A DNA stretch of 64,000 nt from a bacterium (GCA_017559905.1 JAFYQF010000012.1:310001-374000); one strand, 5' to 3'; positions 53,652 to 62,755 are shown, counted from the first letter of the stretch. Program-made: numbers and translations. Notes: generated by a model from the letters alone, not told the origin.

Positions 53652-56444
53652 ATGAAGGGAAGGACGAAAAAGAAAATGATAGTAGGAAAAAATTACCAGC
53701 CGTTAGTACGTAAGCGAAAGACTATGGTGGAGGTATCTCAAAATAGAGTGCCAATAGCCAATACGGTACAGGTATCCCTATCTACCGAGAACATGTCCTC
53801 TAAAATAAGTTTAAATAAGAGCCTTTTAAAGACCAATTCAAGTGAGTTAGCTTTTAAAGGCTCTTTTTTTAGCCTACATAAAGAGGTTGGAAAACATAAT
53901 GTAAATGAATTCCTTGAATATATGGAAAAGCCTCTAGATGGTATGGCAAGAAAGTTGTACAATGCAGTATTAGATTCTAAATATGCTACAAATCTAGTTA
54001 AAACTGAAGGTGAGAATGTAGTTCTTTCTCAAAAGAAAATTCCGACGTTGGTTGTTCAAGGTGCAACGGATCCATTCTTGAAATTCCCAGGAGATATATT
54101 GAATGGTTTGGTTGAACTTGCAGGGAACATTAAGCCATTAGAAAAATGGTCTGAAAAAACGTTGGAAAAACCTTTATTTAAAAATATTAGACACCGTTCA
54201 AAGATTGATTATGAAGTAAATGCTTTGCAGGGTTTAATGGAATTTAGAAAACTTTCGTTGAATGATGCATTGAAAGCTGAAGCGAAAAAGTTGGGCGTGA
54301 AAGTTGAAAATCTTCCTGCTGATGTGAAAGCTAGAGTTGAAGATGAAACTAATAAAAATATGGAATGGTTGATTTTCCAACGTTCAATGAAATCTTTTGA
54401 TACAAAAGTTGGTAACTATGACACAAAACACGAAAGAGCATTGAATAGATTAGTTTCAGGGTTGCCACCTGCGATATTCTTGGCGAATGATGCTTACAAC
54501 TTGTCAAGAATGATGGATGATGATCCGAAAGAAGCTTCAAAAGAGAAAAAAGCAAGATTTAAACAAGAAACATCAAGAATTTTGACAAGTGGTTGGTTGA
54601 CATTGATTACGATGGGTGCTTTGTCTAAATTAATCAACAACTCAAAATTAGGTATTATGTTGATGACAGGTACTACAGTTCTTGTGACAGAAATGTTCTC
54701 ACGTTTGAAAAACGGAAAACATATTACTCGTTTAACTCCAGAAGAAGCGCGCAAGATTAACGAAAAAAATAATGCCCCAGAAGCGAACATTAAACCTGAA
54801 AAGAATTTAAGTTTCAAATCTGGTGGAGAAAAAGCTTCAAAAGAAAAACAACAAAAACCATTGCTATCATTTGATACTGTAGTAAAAGCTTCGTTAGCCT
54901 TAATCGCTGGTGGATTTGCGATTAAAGGAGTGAGAAAAATTCCTAGAGTTGATGCGATGTTTGAGGCGGTATTTAAACCATTCAAAAATACATATAAAAA
55001 ATTAACTCAAATTGATGATTATAAAGTTTCACAAGATGAAATCAACAAAATTTCTGATACGTTGATTGAGCGTGGTTTCAAAACTCGTGGTCATCAGTAC
55101 AAAGCGGTAGCAATCCGTTCTAGAGAATTGGTTGTTGAAAGCGTAATAAAAGAGCTAAATAAATCTTCTGATATAAAAGTAATTGAAAACTTTATAAAAA
55201 ATATTGATGGACAAGATGTTCACCCTGATGTGTTGAAGAAAAGCTTCAAATCTTTGCTAGAAGTGTTGAATAAAAATGGTAAAAATGAATTAAGTAATAA
55301 ATATAAATACTCAACAATGGGTAGTCTTAAAAAAGATTCTGCATTTAAGTCTGAATTAGAAAATATAAAAGTTGAGCTTAAGAAATTAGGTGAGTCAAAT
55401 TCGGAATTAATTGAAAGAATTAAGGCAAATAATATTACAAAAATTGCTGATGCAAAATTCTCTGATGAAGTTAAGGTTGCTTTAGAAAAATCTGGTGATA
55501 AAGGTCGTTTGTTCAAAAATTATAAAGATGCACTAGATGGATTGGTAAACTTTGGTTCTCGTGATAAAAAATATAAACAAGTGGTAGATTTTGTGATAGC
55601 ACCATTCAAGTTTATGTGGGGAATAGTTAAGTTCCCATACAAAATGGCAAATAATGTTGTTCAATTGTTTGCTAAAAAAGCTCCATCATCTTCAAAATCA
55701 ATGGATGCTTTGAATATGGAAGCGGTTACAAAAAGTTTTGACAAAATTTCTGCAGAGGCAAATAAATATCGTGAAGCTTTAAGCAAAGCAACAGACGAAG
55801 CTTCAAAGAAAAAAGTTTGCAAAAAGTTTGAAGATTTTGTAATGGATAATACATTGAAAGCATTTAACGTGAATTCAATGTCAAACGTTTCAAACAGTGA
55901 CCTTTCAAACCTTGCAAAAACAGCAGCGTCTATTGCAACAATTTGGTTCTTGATGACAGATAACTATAACATGGTTATGTTGAAGTCAAACGGTAACGAT
56001 GTTGAAGGTGCTGAAACTAAATTTAAAGAAAGATTTGTTCAAGAAGGTTCAAGATTATTCTATCAAACATTGTTAATTGATTTGTTCAACAATACTTTCA
56101 GAAAACAATACAATGGCTCTCTAATGGGTATGAGCTGGATTACAATTACAAATACAACAATCGGTGAATGGTTGACTAGAAAATCAGTTGGTGTTCCTGT
56201 AGGAATGCACACAAGAGATGAACTTCTTAAACTTGAAGAAGAACAAAACAACGCAACAGGCTTCAAAAAAGATTACTATCAATTTATGAAACGTCTAACT
56301 GGTAAACGTTCAATCCAATCTTATCAAGTTAAAAAGAAAAATGAACAGAAGCAATCAATAGGTGCACAAGCTCTTATTCAGCCACAACAAACAAATGTAC
56401 CTTTTACTAATAACACTACATTCTCAAAATTAATGAAAGGTTAA
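53652..56444 (+). CDS. Very large hypothetical protein (930 residues)
   Basis: A 930-residue Lys-rich protein matching no family I know. A basic Ser/Val-rich N-terminus (residues 1-60) is followed by SSELAFKGSFF. Helical regions follow, with hydrophobic segments at about 318-352 (TSGWLTLITMGALSKL and an adjacent LMTGTTVLV), about 418-435 (VKASLALIAGGFAIKG) and about 758-775. The C-terminus is Gln/Asn-rich. There is no signal peptide. The true start could be ATG 53676, since a GGAAGG follows the first ATG. It fills almost 3 kb without neighbours. Confidence 0.65.
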   Translation: MKGRTKKKMIVGKNYQPLVRKRKTMVEVSQNRVPIANTVQVSLSTENMSSKISLNKSLLKTNSSELAFKGSFFSLHKEVGKHNVNEFLEYMEKPLDGMARKLYNAVLDSKYATNLVKTEGENVVLSQKKIPTLVVQGATDPFLKFPGDILNGLVELAGNIKPLEKWSEKTLEKPLFKNIRHRSKIDYEVNALQGLMEFRKLSLNDALKAEAKKLGVKVENLPADVKARVEDETNKNMEWLIFQRSMKSFDTKVGNYDTKHERALNRLVSGLPPAIFLANDAYNLSRMMDDDPKEASKEKKARFKQETSRILTSGWLTLITMGALSKLINNSKLGIMLMTGTTVLVTEMFSRLKNGKHITRLTPEEARKINEKNNAPEANIKPEKNLSFKSGGEKASKEKQQKPLLSFDTVVKASLALIAGGFAIKGVRKIPRVDAMFEAVFKPFKNTYKKLTQIDDYKVSQDEINKISDTLIERGFKTRGHQYKAVAIRSRELVVESVIKELNKSSDIKVIENFIKNIDGQDVHPDVLKKSFKSLLEVLNKNGKNELSNKYKYSTMGSLKKDSAFKSELENIKVELKKLGESNSELIERIKANNITKIADAKFSDEVKVALEKSGDKGRLFKNYKDALDGLVNFGSRDKKYKQVVDFVIAPFKFMWGIVKFPYKMANNVVQLFAKKAPSSSKSMDALNMEAVTKSFDKISAEANKYREALSKATDEASKKKVCKKFEDFVMDNTLKAFNVNSMSNVSNSDLSNLAKTAASIATIWFLMTDNYNMVMLKSNGNDVEGAETKFKERFVQEGSRLFYQTLLIDLFNNTFRKQYNGSLMGMSWITITNTTIGEWLTRKSVGVPVGMHTRDELLKLEEEQNNATGFKKDYYQFMKRLTGKRSIQSYQVKKKNEQKQSIGAQALIQPQQTNVPFTNNTTFSKLMKG

Positions 56445-56448
56445 GAGT

Positions 56449-56652
56449 TTATTTAACTAAAAATTCAAGGCTTATTCCGTATTTTTCTTTCAAATTTTGA
56501 ATATTATCTTTCTGCCAATTAGCGAGAGCGCCAAGTAGTAGCGCAATGATTACAACTATAACCACTACTTTTGTGATTGCAAAAAATAGTCTTAAAATAA
56601 AAGACAATGTAATTACGATGGCAAAAATTACTAATATCGTTATTATATCCAT
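56449..56652 (-). CDS. Small membrane protein
   Basis: A 67-residue protein with one long or two short TM helices at residues 3-45 and a soluble tail. It starts 4 nt after the plsY stop (AAGAGAA leader) and is probably co-expressed with it. No family recognised. Confidence 0.55.
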   Translation of the reverse strand: MDIITILVIFAIVITLSFILRLFFAITKVVVIVVIIALLLGALANWQKDNIQNLKEKYGISLEFLVK

Positions 56653-56656
56653 AGAT

Positions 56657-57265
56657 TTATTCTCTTACTTTGTTTTCTTCGCCTTTAATTAGTCTTTGGA
56701 TGTTTGATCTATGTAAATAGATGATATAAACCGCACCGATTGCACAGTATATAATATATGCAATAGGAGCCTTAAATAGCCACATTAAAATAGGTGATAA
56801 CGCTAATGCAATTATTGAGCCTAGTGAAACATATTTAGATGTGTAAGTTATCACTCCCCAAATTGCAGCGATAATCAAGCCTACAATCCAATTAAGAGCA
56901 AGGATTGTGCCAACTCCTGAAGCAACAGATTTCCCGCCAGTAAATTTTAAGAAAATAGATTTGCTATGTCCAAGTAAAATCGCAACTGCTGCTAATACTG
57001 GAAGTAATCCAATTTCTTTGAATTGTGTAGCAAAAAATGTTGCTAAAACGACAGGCAAAGCTCCTTTAAATGCGTCAAGAAGGAGTGTTATGAAAAACCA
57101 CTTTTTGCCCATAACTCTTTTTACGTTAGTTGCACCAGTTGAGCCAGAGCCGATAGTTCTAATATCCTGTCCTGTTGCAAGTTTTACAATAATATATCCT
57201 GTCGGAATTGAACCGATTAAATAAGCTCCGATTAGTGTGATAATAATTTCAATAACTTTTTCCAT
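56657..57265 (-). CDS. plsY: Acyl-phosphate glycerol-3-phosphate acyltransferase PlsY
   Basis: A 202-residue membrane enzyme making lysophosphatidate from acyl-phosphate. ATG 57265 is chosen because GAGGGGG lies upstream; the longer frame adds 26 residues that do not fit the family. Motifs: GSIPTGYII, IRTIGSGSTGATNVKRVMG, LLLDAFKGALPV, LGHSKSIFLKFTGGKSVASGVG and YLHRSNIQRLIKGEE. The length is typical. Confidence 0.95.
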   Translation of the reverse strand: MEKVIEIIITLIGAYLIGSIPTGYIIVKLATGQDIRTIGSGSTGATNVKRVMGKKWFFITLLLDAFKGALPVVLATFFATQFKEIGLLPVLAAVAILLGHSKSIFLKFTGGKSVASGVGTILALNWIVGLIIAAIWGVITYTSKYVSLGSIIALALSPILMWLFKAPIAYIIYCAIGAVYIIYLHRSNIQRLIKGEENKVRE

Positions 57266-57350
57266 AATATCCCCCTCTTTAGTGTTTTTATTGTAGCATA
57301 AAATATTTAAAAATAAATATAAGCCAATGTTTTTAATTTCCATTAAAAGA

Positions 57351-57379
57351 TTGATTTCAATAGCTTGGTATGATATTAT
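57351..57379 (+). promoter_or_regulatory. Promoter of the TonB-like envelope cluster
   Basis: -35 TTGATT and -10 TATTAT have a 17-nt spacer, with TG one base upstream of the -10 (extended). Transcription would start about 30 nt before the first gene, which has an AGAGAG ribosome-binding site. Confidence 0.65.
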
Positions 57380-57415
57380 TATCTTTGATAGAGTAGTGTG
57401 GAATAAGAGAGATTT

Positions 57416-58084
57416 ATGAATAAAAGATTAATAATTTTAGGAATTTTAATTTTGGCATTATCAGTAGTTGGAAAACTACTATGGACAGGGCTGTCTAAAA
57501 TAAAAGTTGATGCTTTTGTTCCTTCTGCGGTTATATTCCTAGTGGATTCTTCAGCGTCAAACCAAGCGGCTCTTGCAGAACAAAGAAAAACTTTAAGACA
57601 AGTTTGTAATTTGTTAGATCCGGAAGACCATATTAAAATTTTGAGAGTTAGTGAAGATGCCTATTTAATTTATGAAGGCACACCATTCAATAATTCAGGT
57701 ATAACAAAGGCTTTGGATGCTTTCACTGCTTATGATAAGGACGATTATGGTACGGCTTATGGTGTTGGGTTGAAAAAAGCTTTCTCTCACGTTTTGACTA
57801 TGAAAAAGGAAGGTTATAATACAGCGGTTGTAGTCTTTGGAGATTTGGAAAACGAAGGCGCTGTTGATAAACAAGTTAATTGGGAATTGTTGCCTGAAAA
57901 TGTTAAAAAAGTTCAAGAACACGCACCTGAACTTGCTATGATGTTCTTATATGCGCATCCTGAAAAATTGGATATGGTTAAAGAAAAGTTGACACCAGTT
58001 TTAGGTGAAAAGAAATTAGTGCTTTCTCCTGAACAAAATAGTGAAAAAGCAATTAGACAATTCCTAAAAGCTTTAGGAAGATAA
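57416..58084 (+). CDS. Membrane-anchored VWA-like protein
   Basis: A 222-residue protein with an N-terminal TM anchor (residues 5-25) and a von Willebrand factor A-like domain. The MIDAS motif DxSxS reads VIFLVDSSASN near residue 45. A candidate Thr is in DDYGTAYGVGL, and the distal Asp is in VVVFGDLENEG. Metal-dependent protein binding is likely. First gene of a cluster of five; 29 nt to the next gene. Confidence 0.65.
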   Translation: MNKRLIILGILILALSVVGKLLWTGLSKIKVDAFVPSAVIFLVDSSASNQAALAEQRKTLRQVCNLLDPEDHIKILRVSEDAYLIYEGTPFNNSGITKALDAFTAYDKDDYGTAYGVGLKKAFSHVLTMKKEGYNTAVVVFGDLENEGAVDKQVNWELLPENVKKVQEHAPELAMMFLYAHPEKLDMVKEKLTPVLGEKKLVLSPEQNSEKAIRQFLKALGR

Positions 58085-58113
58085 TTTACTAAAAATATAA
58101 GGGGAATAATTAT

Positions 58114-59712
58114 ATGACAATTATTGTTACATCATCAAAACAAGAAAAAGTATTTGATGAAAAAGATGTGGTAAATATTGGAACTATTCAAAATTGTGAT
58201 TTTAAATTGGATTTAGATTTTGATGTTTTGATTACTCTAGAATATGATAGCAGAGAAAATAAACATATTTTGATGAATACTTTCCATAGTGAAAGGGTTT
58301 TGTTTAAAGGTAAACCTTTTGGGAAAATTGAGATTGGCAATATTTGTAAAATAATGTTTGCAGGTTCTGAAGAATTTATTAGTATAAAAATTTTAGAAAC
58401 TTCAGCCGTGAAAAAAGCTTCATCTGCGATTCAACAAGTTGCAATGAGTGAGGAAGAAATGCAGAAACTTTATGCAAACGACCCAAATGCGGCTATGAAA
58501 ATTCAGCTTGAAAAACAAAAAGCAGATATTGAAAGAGTTAGAGTTGGCATTATTAAAGAAGTGGCGTTCCAGATTCAAGAATTTAAAAATAAAATAGCTT
58601 CTAACTCTAGAACTAGTATATTTTTACATGTTGCTATGGCGTTTTCAGCACTGTTGTGTGCGTTTGGATTAGCAAATTATATTACAGGTCTTTCAATTAA
58701 AGAATCTGCGAATTATTTGCACTTGCCAACAAATTTGAAAGCTTGGTTTTTGTGCGCAGTGTTAGTTTTCGGTAATGCGTTGTTGCTGAAACAAAATACA
58801 TACTTGTTTTTGCAGGGGAATGATAATAAAGTTTCAAAAGGTTTAGCAGGAAGCTTTGTTGGCGTTTCACTGATTGTGATGTTGGCTGTGTATATTGTAA
58901 ACTTGGCTTATTATATGAATTTAAGCGATTTTATGACGTTTGCAATTGTTATTTCTGTATTTTTCTCTGGTTTGTTAACATTCTTATCTCTAGGATGTGG
59001 TTATTTCAAATACGTTTCTGGAGAATGGTTGTCTATGTTGAACAAATTAGAGTTCAGAGAAGATTTTGAAGCAGTTGTAAAATCATATAGAGCTTGGATT
59101 GATAGATTTGTAAATAGTTTTTCAAACAAAAAAATTAATGATATTAAAGATAAACTTTTCACAAAACAATTGTGGGCGGTAGGAGAAACTATTGTAGGAT
59201 TTTTGACGGCTCCAGTATTGGCTTATGGGGTTTCAAACACTTTGGCAATGTGTTTCCCTGAAGCTGCAGGTTGGATAAGAATTCAAGGTTTTAGATTTTC
59301 ACCTGTGTTTTTGGTATTAGCATCGTTGATGATTGCGTTTGCATTTTTCGCATTCGTAAGTGCTTTGACAACTATTAAAAAGATACAAGGTTCTCACGTA
59401 ATCAAACAAGATGGTTATAGTGATTTTAGACAGCATGGTGTTACAATTTATGGTTTAGAGGGAACAAGAAAATTAAATTCTGATAAAGCAAAAATGTTAT
59501 ACATCGGATGCGCAATCGTGCTTATAGAATTCATAATGAACGTATCATACTTTATCTCTGAAAACGGTAACGATTTAAAAGGGTTGTTAGTAAGTTTTGT
59601 GGCAGCATTTGTGCCTACTGCGATATTGATTGCTGAAACATTTATATTGTCAGTAACAAAATACGAAATCTTTGCTTTAGAAGAAGTGCTTGCGAAAATA
59701 GACAAAGATTAG
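58114..59712 (+). CDS. Polytopic membrane protein with FHA-like N-terminal domain
   Basis: A 532-residue protein. Residues 1-95 are beta-rich and match the layout of an FHA domain (VVNIGTIQNCDFKLDLDFD ... LFKGKPFG ... EIGNICKIMFAG) but lack the usual Arg and SxxH phosphothreonine contacts. A helical linker (110-160) leads to about eight TM helices (from 165 to 515) broken by a cytoplasmic loop near 305-360. I recognise no family. It lies between the VWA-like gene and the TonB-like gene (8 nt). Confidence 0.6.
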   Translation: MTIIVTSSKQEKVFDEKDVVNIGTIQNCDFKLDLDFDVLITLEYDSRENKHILMNTFHSERVLFKGKPFGKIEIGNICKIMFAGSEEFISIKILETSAVKKASSAIQQVAMSEEEMQKLYANDPNAAMKIQLEKQKADIERVRVGIIKEVAFQIQEFKNKIASNSRTSIFLHVAMAFSALLCAFGLANYITGLSIKESANYLHLPTNLKAWFLCAVLVFGNALLLKQNTYLFLQGNDNKVSKGLAGSFVGVSLIVMLAVYIVNLAYYMNLSDFMTFAIVISVFFSGLLTFLSLGCGYFKYVSGEWLSMLNKLEFREDFEAVVKSYRAWIDRFVNSFSNKKINDIKDKLFTKQLWAVGETIVGFLTAPVLAYGVSNTLAMCFPEAAGWIRIQGFRFSPVFLVLASLMIAFAFFAFVSALTTIKKIQGSHVIKQDGYSDFRQHGVTIYGLEGTRKLNSDKAKMLYIGCAIVLIEFIMNVSYFISENGNDLKGLLVSFVAAFVPTAILIAETFILSVTKYEIFALEEVLAKIDKD

Positions 59713-59720
59713 ATATAAAA

Positions 59721-60635
59721 ATGAAACGCTTGGTAAATTTTTTAATACTAGTTTATATTATTGTGACTATGCTTGTGATGATAATGAATCCCAAGATGCA
59801 TAAGCCTGTAGCGTTAGAAAATACTAATTTTAACTTTAAAGATCAGATAATGAACCCACAAGAACGGTTCATATCTGATTTTGAAGTTAAAGTGAAGTTT
59901 CATAGAACAAAACCTCTTGTTGCAAAAGTCGAAGAAGAAAAAGAGATTGCGATACCAATAGAGGAAGATGAAAAGCCTATAACATTTGAGTTTGAGGATA
60001 ATAAAACTTCTGTTAAGGAAGCTACATTTGAGATAGCGGAGAATGTGAGTGATTCTGAAACTTCAATGGAAGTTAATGTTTCTTCCAATAATGAAACTTA
60101 TAGTGAAGAAAATTTAGATTATTACGCAACTGATATAGAAAGCAGAGAAATTAATGTCGATTTGAGTGGTAATGTTCCAAAGAGTCGTAATAAAAATGTG
60201 GATTTGGGACGACATGATATTACTCAAAAAGATGTAAACTTGAAAGCATCAGATGAAGTTGGAAGTAGTCAGTTTAAAGCGACAAGGGAAGAAGTTATCG
60301 CATGGAATGTATGGCGGAGTGAATTGCAAAACCAAATTATGATTGAATCTGCGATAGAAGCTCCTGTTGGAACATTGATATCATTTTCATTTGATGTTTC
60401 TGCTGATGGTAGAATTAGCGGGTTGAAATATTCTTGTTCAAGTAAAAAGTATGCAGATGAAGCGAAAGCTGATATGATAAGAGTGTTGGAGAAGTTAGAA
60501 TATACTGATATTTTGAAATTTCCAGAGAATACAAAGCGTTTGAATGTTAAATTCAAAGGTGCATTTATGTTGGATTACAGTACAAGTTTTTCAAAACCTT
60601 CGGATTATTCTGATTATGAAAAAGTGAGGTATTAA
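59721..60635 (+). CDS. TonB-like periplasm-spanning protein
   Basis: A 304-residue protein with an N-terminal TM anchor (residues 5-22) and NPKMHKP after it. A long acidic, extended region (about 60-180) leads to a C-terminal domain resembling TonB_C (GTLISFSFDVSADGRISGLKYS ... KRLNVKFKGAFML). TonB proteins transmit inner-membrane energy to outer-membrane receptors, but no ExbB/ExbD is nearby. Its stop overlaps the next start by one base (TAATG). Confidence 0.6.
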   Translation: MKRLVNFLILVYIIVTMLVMIMNPKMHKPVALENTNFNFKDQIMNPQERFISDFEVKVKFHRTKPLVAKVEEEKEIAIPIEEDEKPITFEFEDNKTSVKEATFEIAENVSDSETSMEVNVSSNNETYSEENLDYYATDIESREINVDLSGNVPKSRNKNVDLGRHDITQKDVNLKASDEVGSSQFKATREEVIAWNVWRSELQNQIMIESAIEAPVGTLISFSFDVSADGRISGLKYSCSSKKYADEAKADMIRVLEKLEYTDILKFPENTKRLNVKFKGAFMLDYSTSFSKPSDYSDYEKVRY

Positions 60636-60778
60636 TGGATAAAAAGAAATTTTTGATTGTGTCGATTTTATCTTTTTTGATAGCAGTATTTGTGACAACG
60701 ATGGTAATGACTACAGTGAAGCCTCAATTGCACAAATCGCTTATGTTTGAGATAATAAATGTGAAATTTAAGAAATAA
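60635..60778 (+). CDS. Small single-pass membrane protein (47 residues)
   Basis: A short gene with start and stop in frame, coupled to the preceding stop through TAATG. It has basic residues then one TM helix (residues 6-28), then KPQLHKSLMFE and a basic end. The TM plus KPxxHK layout mirrors the N-terminus of the preceding TonB-like protein. A GTGAGG lies 6-8 nt upstream as ribosome-binding site. Probably a genuine small component of the cluster. Confidence 0.6.
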   Translation: MDKKKFLIVSILSFLIAVFVTTMVMTTVKPQLHKSLMFEIINVKFKK

Positions 60779-60783
60779 TATGT

Positions 60784-60789
60784 TATAAT
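60784..60789 (+). promoter_or_regulatory. Possible internal -10 before the 60800 gene
   Basis: TATAAT ends 10 nt before the ATG at 60800. The gene has no Shine-Dalgarno sequence, so a very short leader is possible. Confidence 0.35.
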
Positions 60790-60799
60790 AAATACAGTT

Positions 60800-61447
60800 A
60801 TGTATAGATGTCTTGAGTGCAAAACTGTATACAGGGATAAGGTTGAATACTGTAAATGTGGGAACAATGTATTTGAAGAAGTTCCTACTACCCCACAAGT
60901 TCAGGAAAAGATTACTACGAGTCAGGATGTAGTTGAGTCTTCTCGTCAACTGTTGACGCCTGCTGAAATATTGTCTTATGTAGTATTTGGAGCTTGTTGT
61001 GTGTTGTCGATTGCGTTTGTAATGTTTTATGGTCCTGAAACCCAGAAAAAGGAAGCTCCAGCGATTGTAGAAAAAGCAATGCAGACAAAGGAGATTCCGT
61101 CAATAGATGATTTATGGAATGACACTCCGGCGTATACGGTGCATGCAAATGTTAGTATGGAAGATTATGTGAAAGATTTAGTAGATGCGTTGATGGCGAA
61201 CTTTGAATTGCCAAAGTTTGACGGCGGAGGAAGCTGTGAGATAGAATTTGAACTGGATAGTGTTGGCAGGTTGAGCAAGAAGAAATTGATAAGGAATTCT
61301 GCGAATAAGCCATTGGAGAACGCAGCCAAAAAGATGTTGTCGAACGTAAAAAGAGTAACCCCGCCACCAAGAAGTTATGATGGCGAGGTCTTGCGCTTTG
61401 AATTCTATGAACAAAATAACCAGTATTATTTGCGAAACATAGAATAG
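60800..61447 (+). CDS. Zinc-ribbon, membrane and TonB-C-like protein
   Basis: A 215-residue protein with three parts. A cytoplasmic zinc ribbon has CLEC (residues 4-7) and CKCG (18-21). One TM helix lies at about 58-78 (ILSYVVFGACCVLSIAFVMF). A periplasmic TonB_C-like domain covers about 125-210 (CEIEFELDSVGRLSKKKLIRN ... VTPPP ... LRFEFY). The order suggests a signal or force linker across the inner membrane. It ends the five-gene cluster. Confidence 0.65.
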   Translation: MYRCLECKTVYRDKVEYCKCGNNVFEEVPTTPQVQEKITTSQDVVESSRQLLTPAEILSYVVFGACCVLSIAFVMFYGPETQKKEAPAIVEKAMQTKEIPSIDDLWNDTPAYTVHANVSMEDYVKDLVDALMANFELPKFDGGGSCEIEFELDSVGRLSKKKLIRNSANKPLENAAKKMLSNVKRVTPPPRSYDGEVLRFEFYEQNNQYYLRNIE

Positions 61448-61525
61448 TTATTACAATTCGTGTTTATTTGAATTTGGGTCGCTTTCACTGCCGAGCATAT
61501 AACGTCCACCGAAGTTTGCAGCGTT

Positions 61526-62755
61526 TTGCAAATGCAATTAACAGAGGCAACATCAGGGCAGGAGCAAGGCATTTACAAGACGTTAAATGATGTTTCAAAG
61601 GTATCACAAGCTACTTTAGCTAAACGTATGAAACAGACGTTAGGGCTTACGTTTAATAGCATTGCCGATAGAAAAATGAAACAAATTATAATGTCGGACT
61701 GGTCAGGTTCTAACTGGTCTGATAGGCTTTGGGTTGATAGAGCCGTTGTAGGCAAAAAAGTAACTGAAATTCTCGAAAAAGGTGTTGTTCAAGGTACATC
61801 TTTGCAGAAAATGGCAAGGGAGTTAAAACAGGCAACAAACCAAAGTTTTAACAATGCTTTTAGGCTAATAAGAACAGAAACAAGCCATATTGACGGACAA
61901 GTAACGCTTGAGGGCTATAAACAAGCAAGCGAAGAACTAGGGCTTGAATATTACGAGTATGACGCTTTTCTTGATAGCAGAACGTCAAATATTTGCCGTG
62001 AGCTTGATAAAAAGCGTTTTAAGGTATCTGATGCAAAGGTTGGGGTTAATTATCCACCAATGCACCCGAACTGTCGTTCAACTACGCAATTAGTGTTAGA
62101 TGAGGATTATATAGATTTGGGAAGCAATGGCAATGATTCTAATTTTGATAGCAGCCAAGAAAAGATTAAGCCAAACAAAAAAGACCCAGCTATACTGGCA
62201 GGGGTAAGAAAAGACCTGCCTATGACACGAGAAAAAGCTAATAATCTTAACGCAAATCCAAACTACCATAAAGCGCCCGAGTATAGATTTAATTGTCAAT
62301 CTTGCGTAATAGCTTTTGAGGCTAGATTAAGAGGTTATGACGTAAAGGCTAAGCCAAATTATAGAATCCCCAATACAACTCCTATGAAATTAGCCCAAAA
62401 TCAATCTTTAGCTTGGAAGAATAATTTAACGGGTCTTCATCCAAGTTTTAAAAACTCTAGCAAAAATGGAAATGATTTATATTATTGGCTTGATAAAAAT
62501 GTTAAAAATAGCCAAAGATTTACTTTTAGCTACCAATATTTAGGGCGAGACGGGGATAAAAACAGTCACATAGTTTGTTTAGACAAAAACAAGCAAGGCA
62601 AGTTGCGACTTTATGACCCTCAAAGGGGGAAAACGTATATTGGCGGCGATTTAAGAAGATTTATCAACAAAAGAGATATTCTTCGTTCAAGAATATTACG
62701 GATTGATAATTGTACATTTAACAAGAAGGTAGTTGAAGATGTTTTAGAAATTTAG
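61526..62755 (+). CDS. Phage MuF-type head protein with C-terminal papain-fold toxin-like domain (5'-truncated)
   Basis: A 409-residue frame without a proper start (TTG, no ribosome-binding site; frame open from 61472). The first 190 residues are the C-terminal part of an SPP1 gp7/Mu gpF head-morphogenesis domain (RLIRTETSHIDGQ, LDSRTSNICRELD, MHPNCRSTTQL). Residues 220-409 resemble papain-fold polymorphic toxins: FNCQSCVIAFEARLRGYDV (Cys257/Cys260), NSHIVCLD (His348) and LYDPQRG (Asp364). The N-terminal head part is missing, so this is a prophage remnant. Confidence 0.7.
   Translation: MQMQLTEATSGQEQGIYKTLNDVSKVSQATLAKRMKQTLGLTFNSIADRKMKQIIMSDWSGSNWSDRLWVDRAVVGKKVTEILEKGVVQGTSLQKMARELKQATNQSFNNAFRLIRTETSHIDGQVTLEGYKQASEELGLEYYEYDAFLDSRTSNICRELDKKRFKVSDAKVGVNYPPMHPNCRSTTQLVLDEDYIDLGSNGNDSNFDSSQEKIKPNKKDPAILAGVRKDLPMTREKANNLNANPNYHKAPEYRFNCQSCVIAFEARLRGYDVKAKPNYRIPNTTPMKLAQNQSLAWKNNLTGLHPSFKNSSKNGNDLYYWLDKNVKNSQRFTFSYQYLGRDGDKNSHIVCLDKNKQGKLRLYDPQRGKTYIGGDLRRFINKRDILRSRILRIDNCTFNKKVVEDVLEI

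Noticed and set aside
54494..54985. A 163-residue open frame on the minus strand
   Set aside because: It is antisense to the 930-residue gene, has no ribosome-binding site and no protein-like motifs; the plus-strand codon pattern explains it.
61451..61537. Minus-strand peptide ending NFGGRYMLGSESDPNS then a stop, looking like a phage protein C-terminus
   Set aside because: Only about 26 residues, opposite in direction to the neighbouring phage genes; too short to support. It may be a scrap at the deletion junction.
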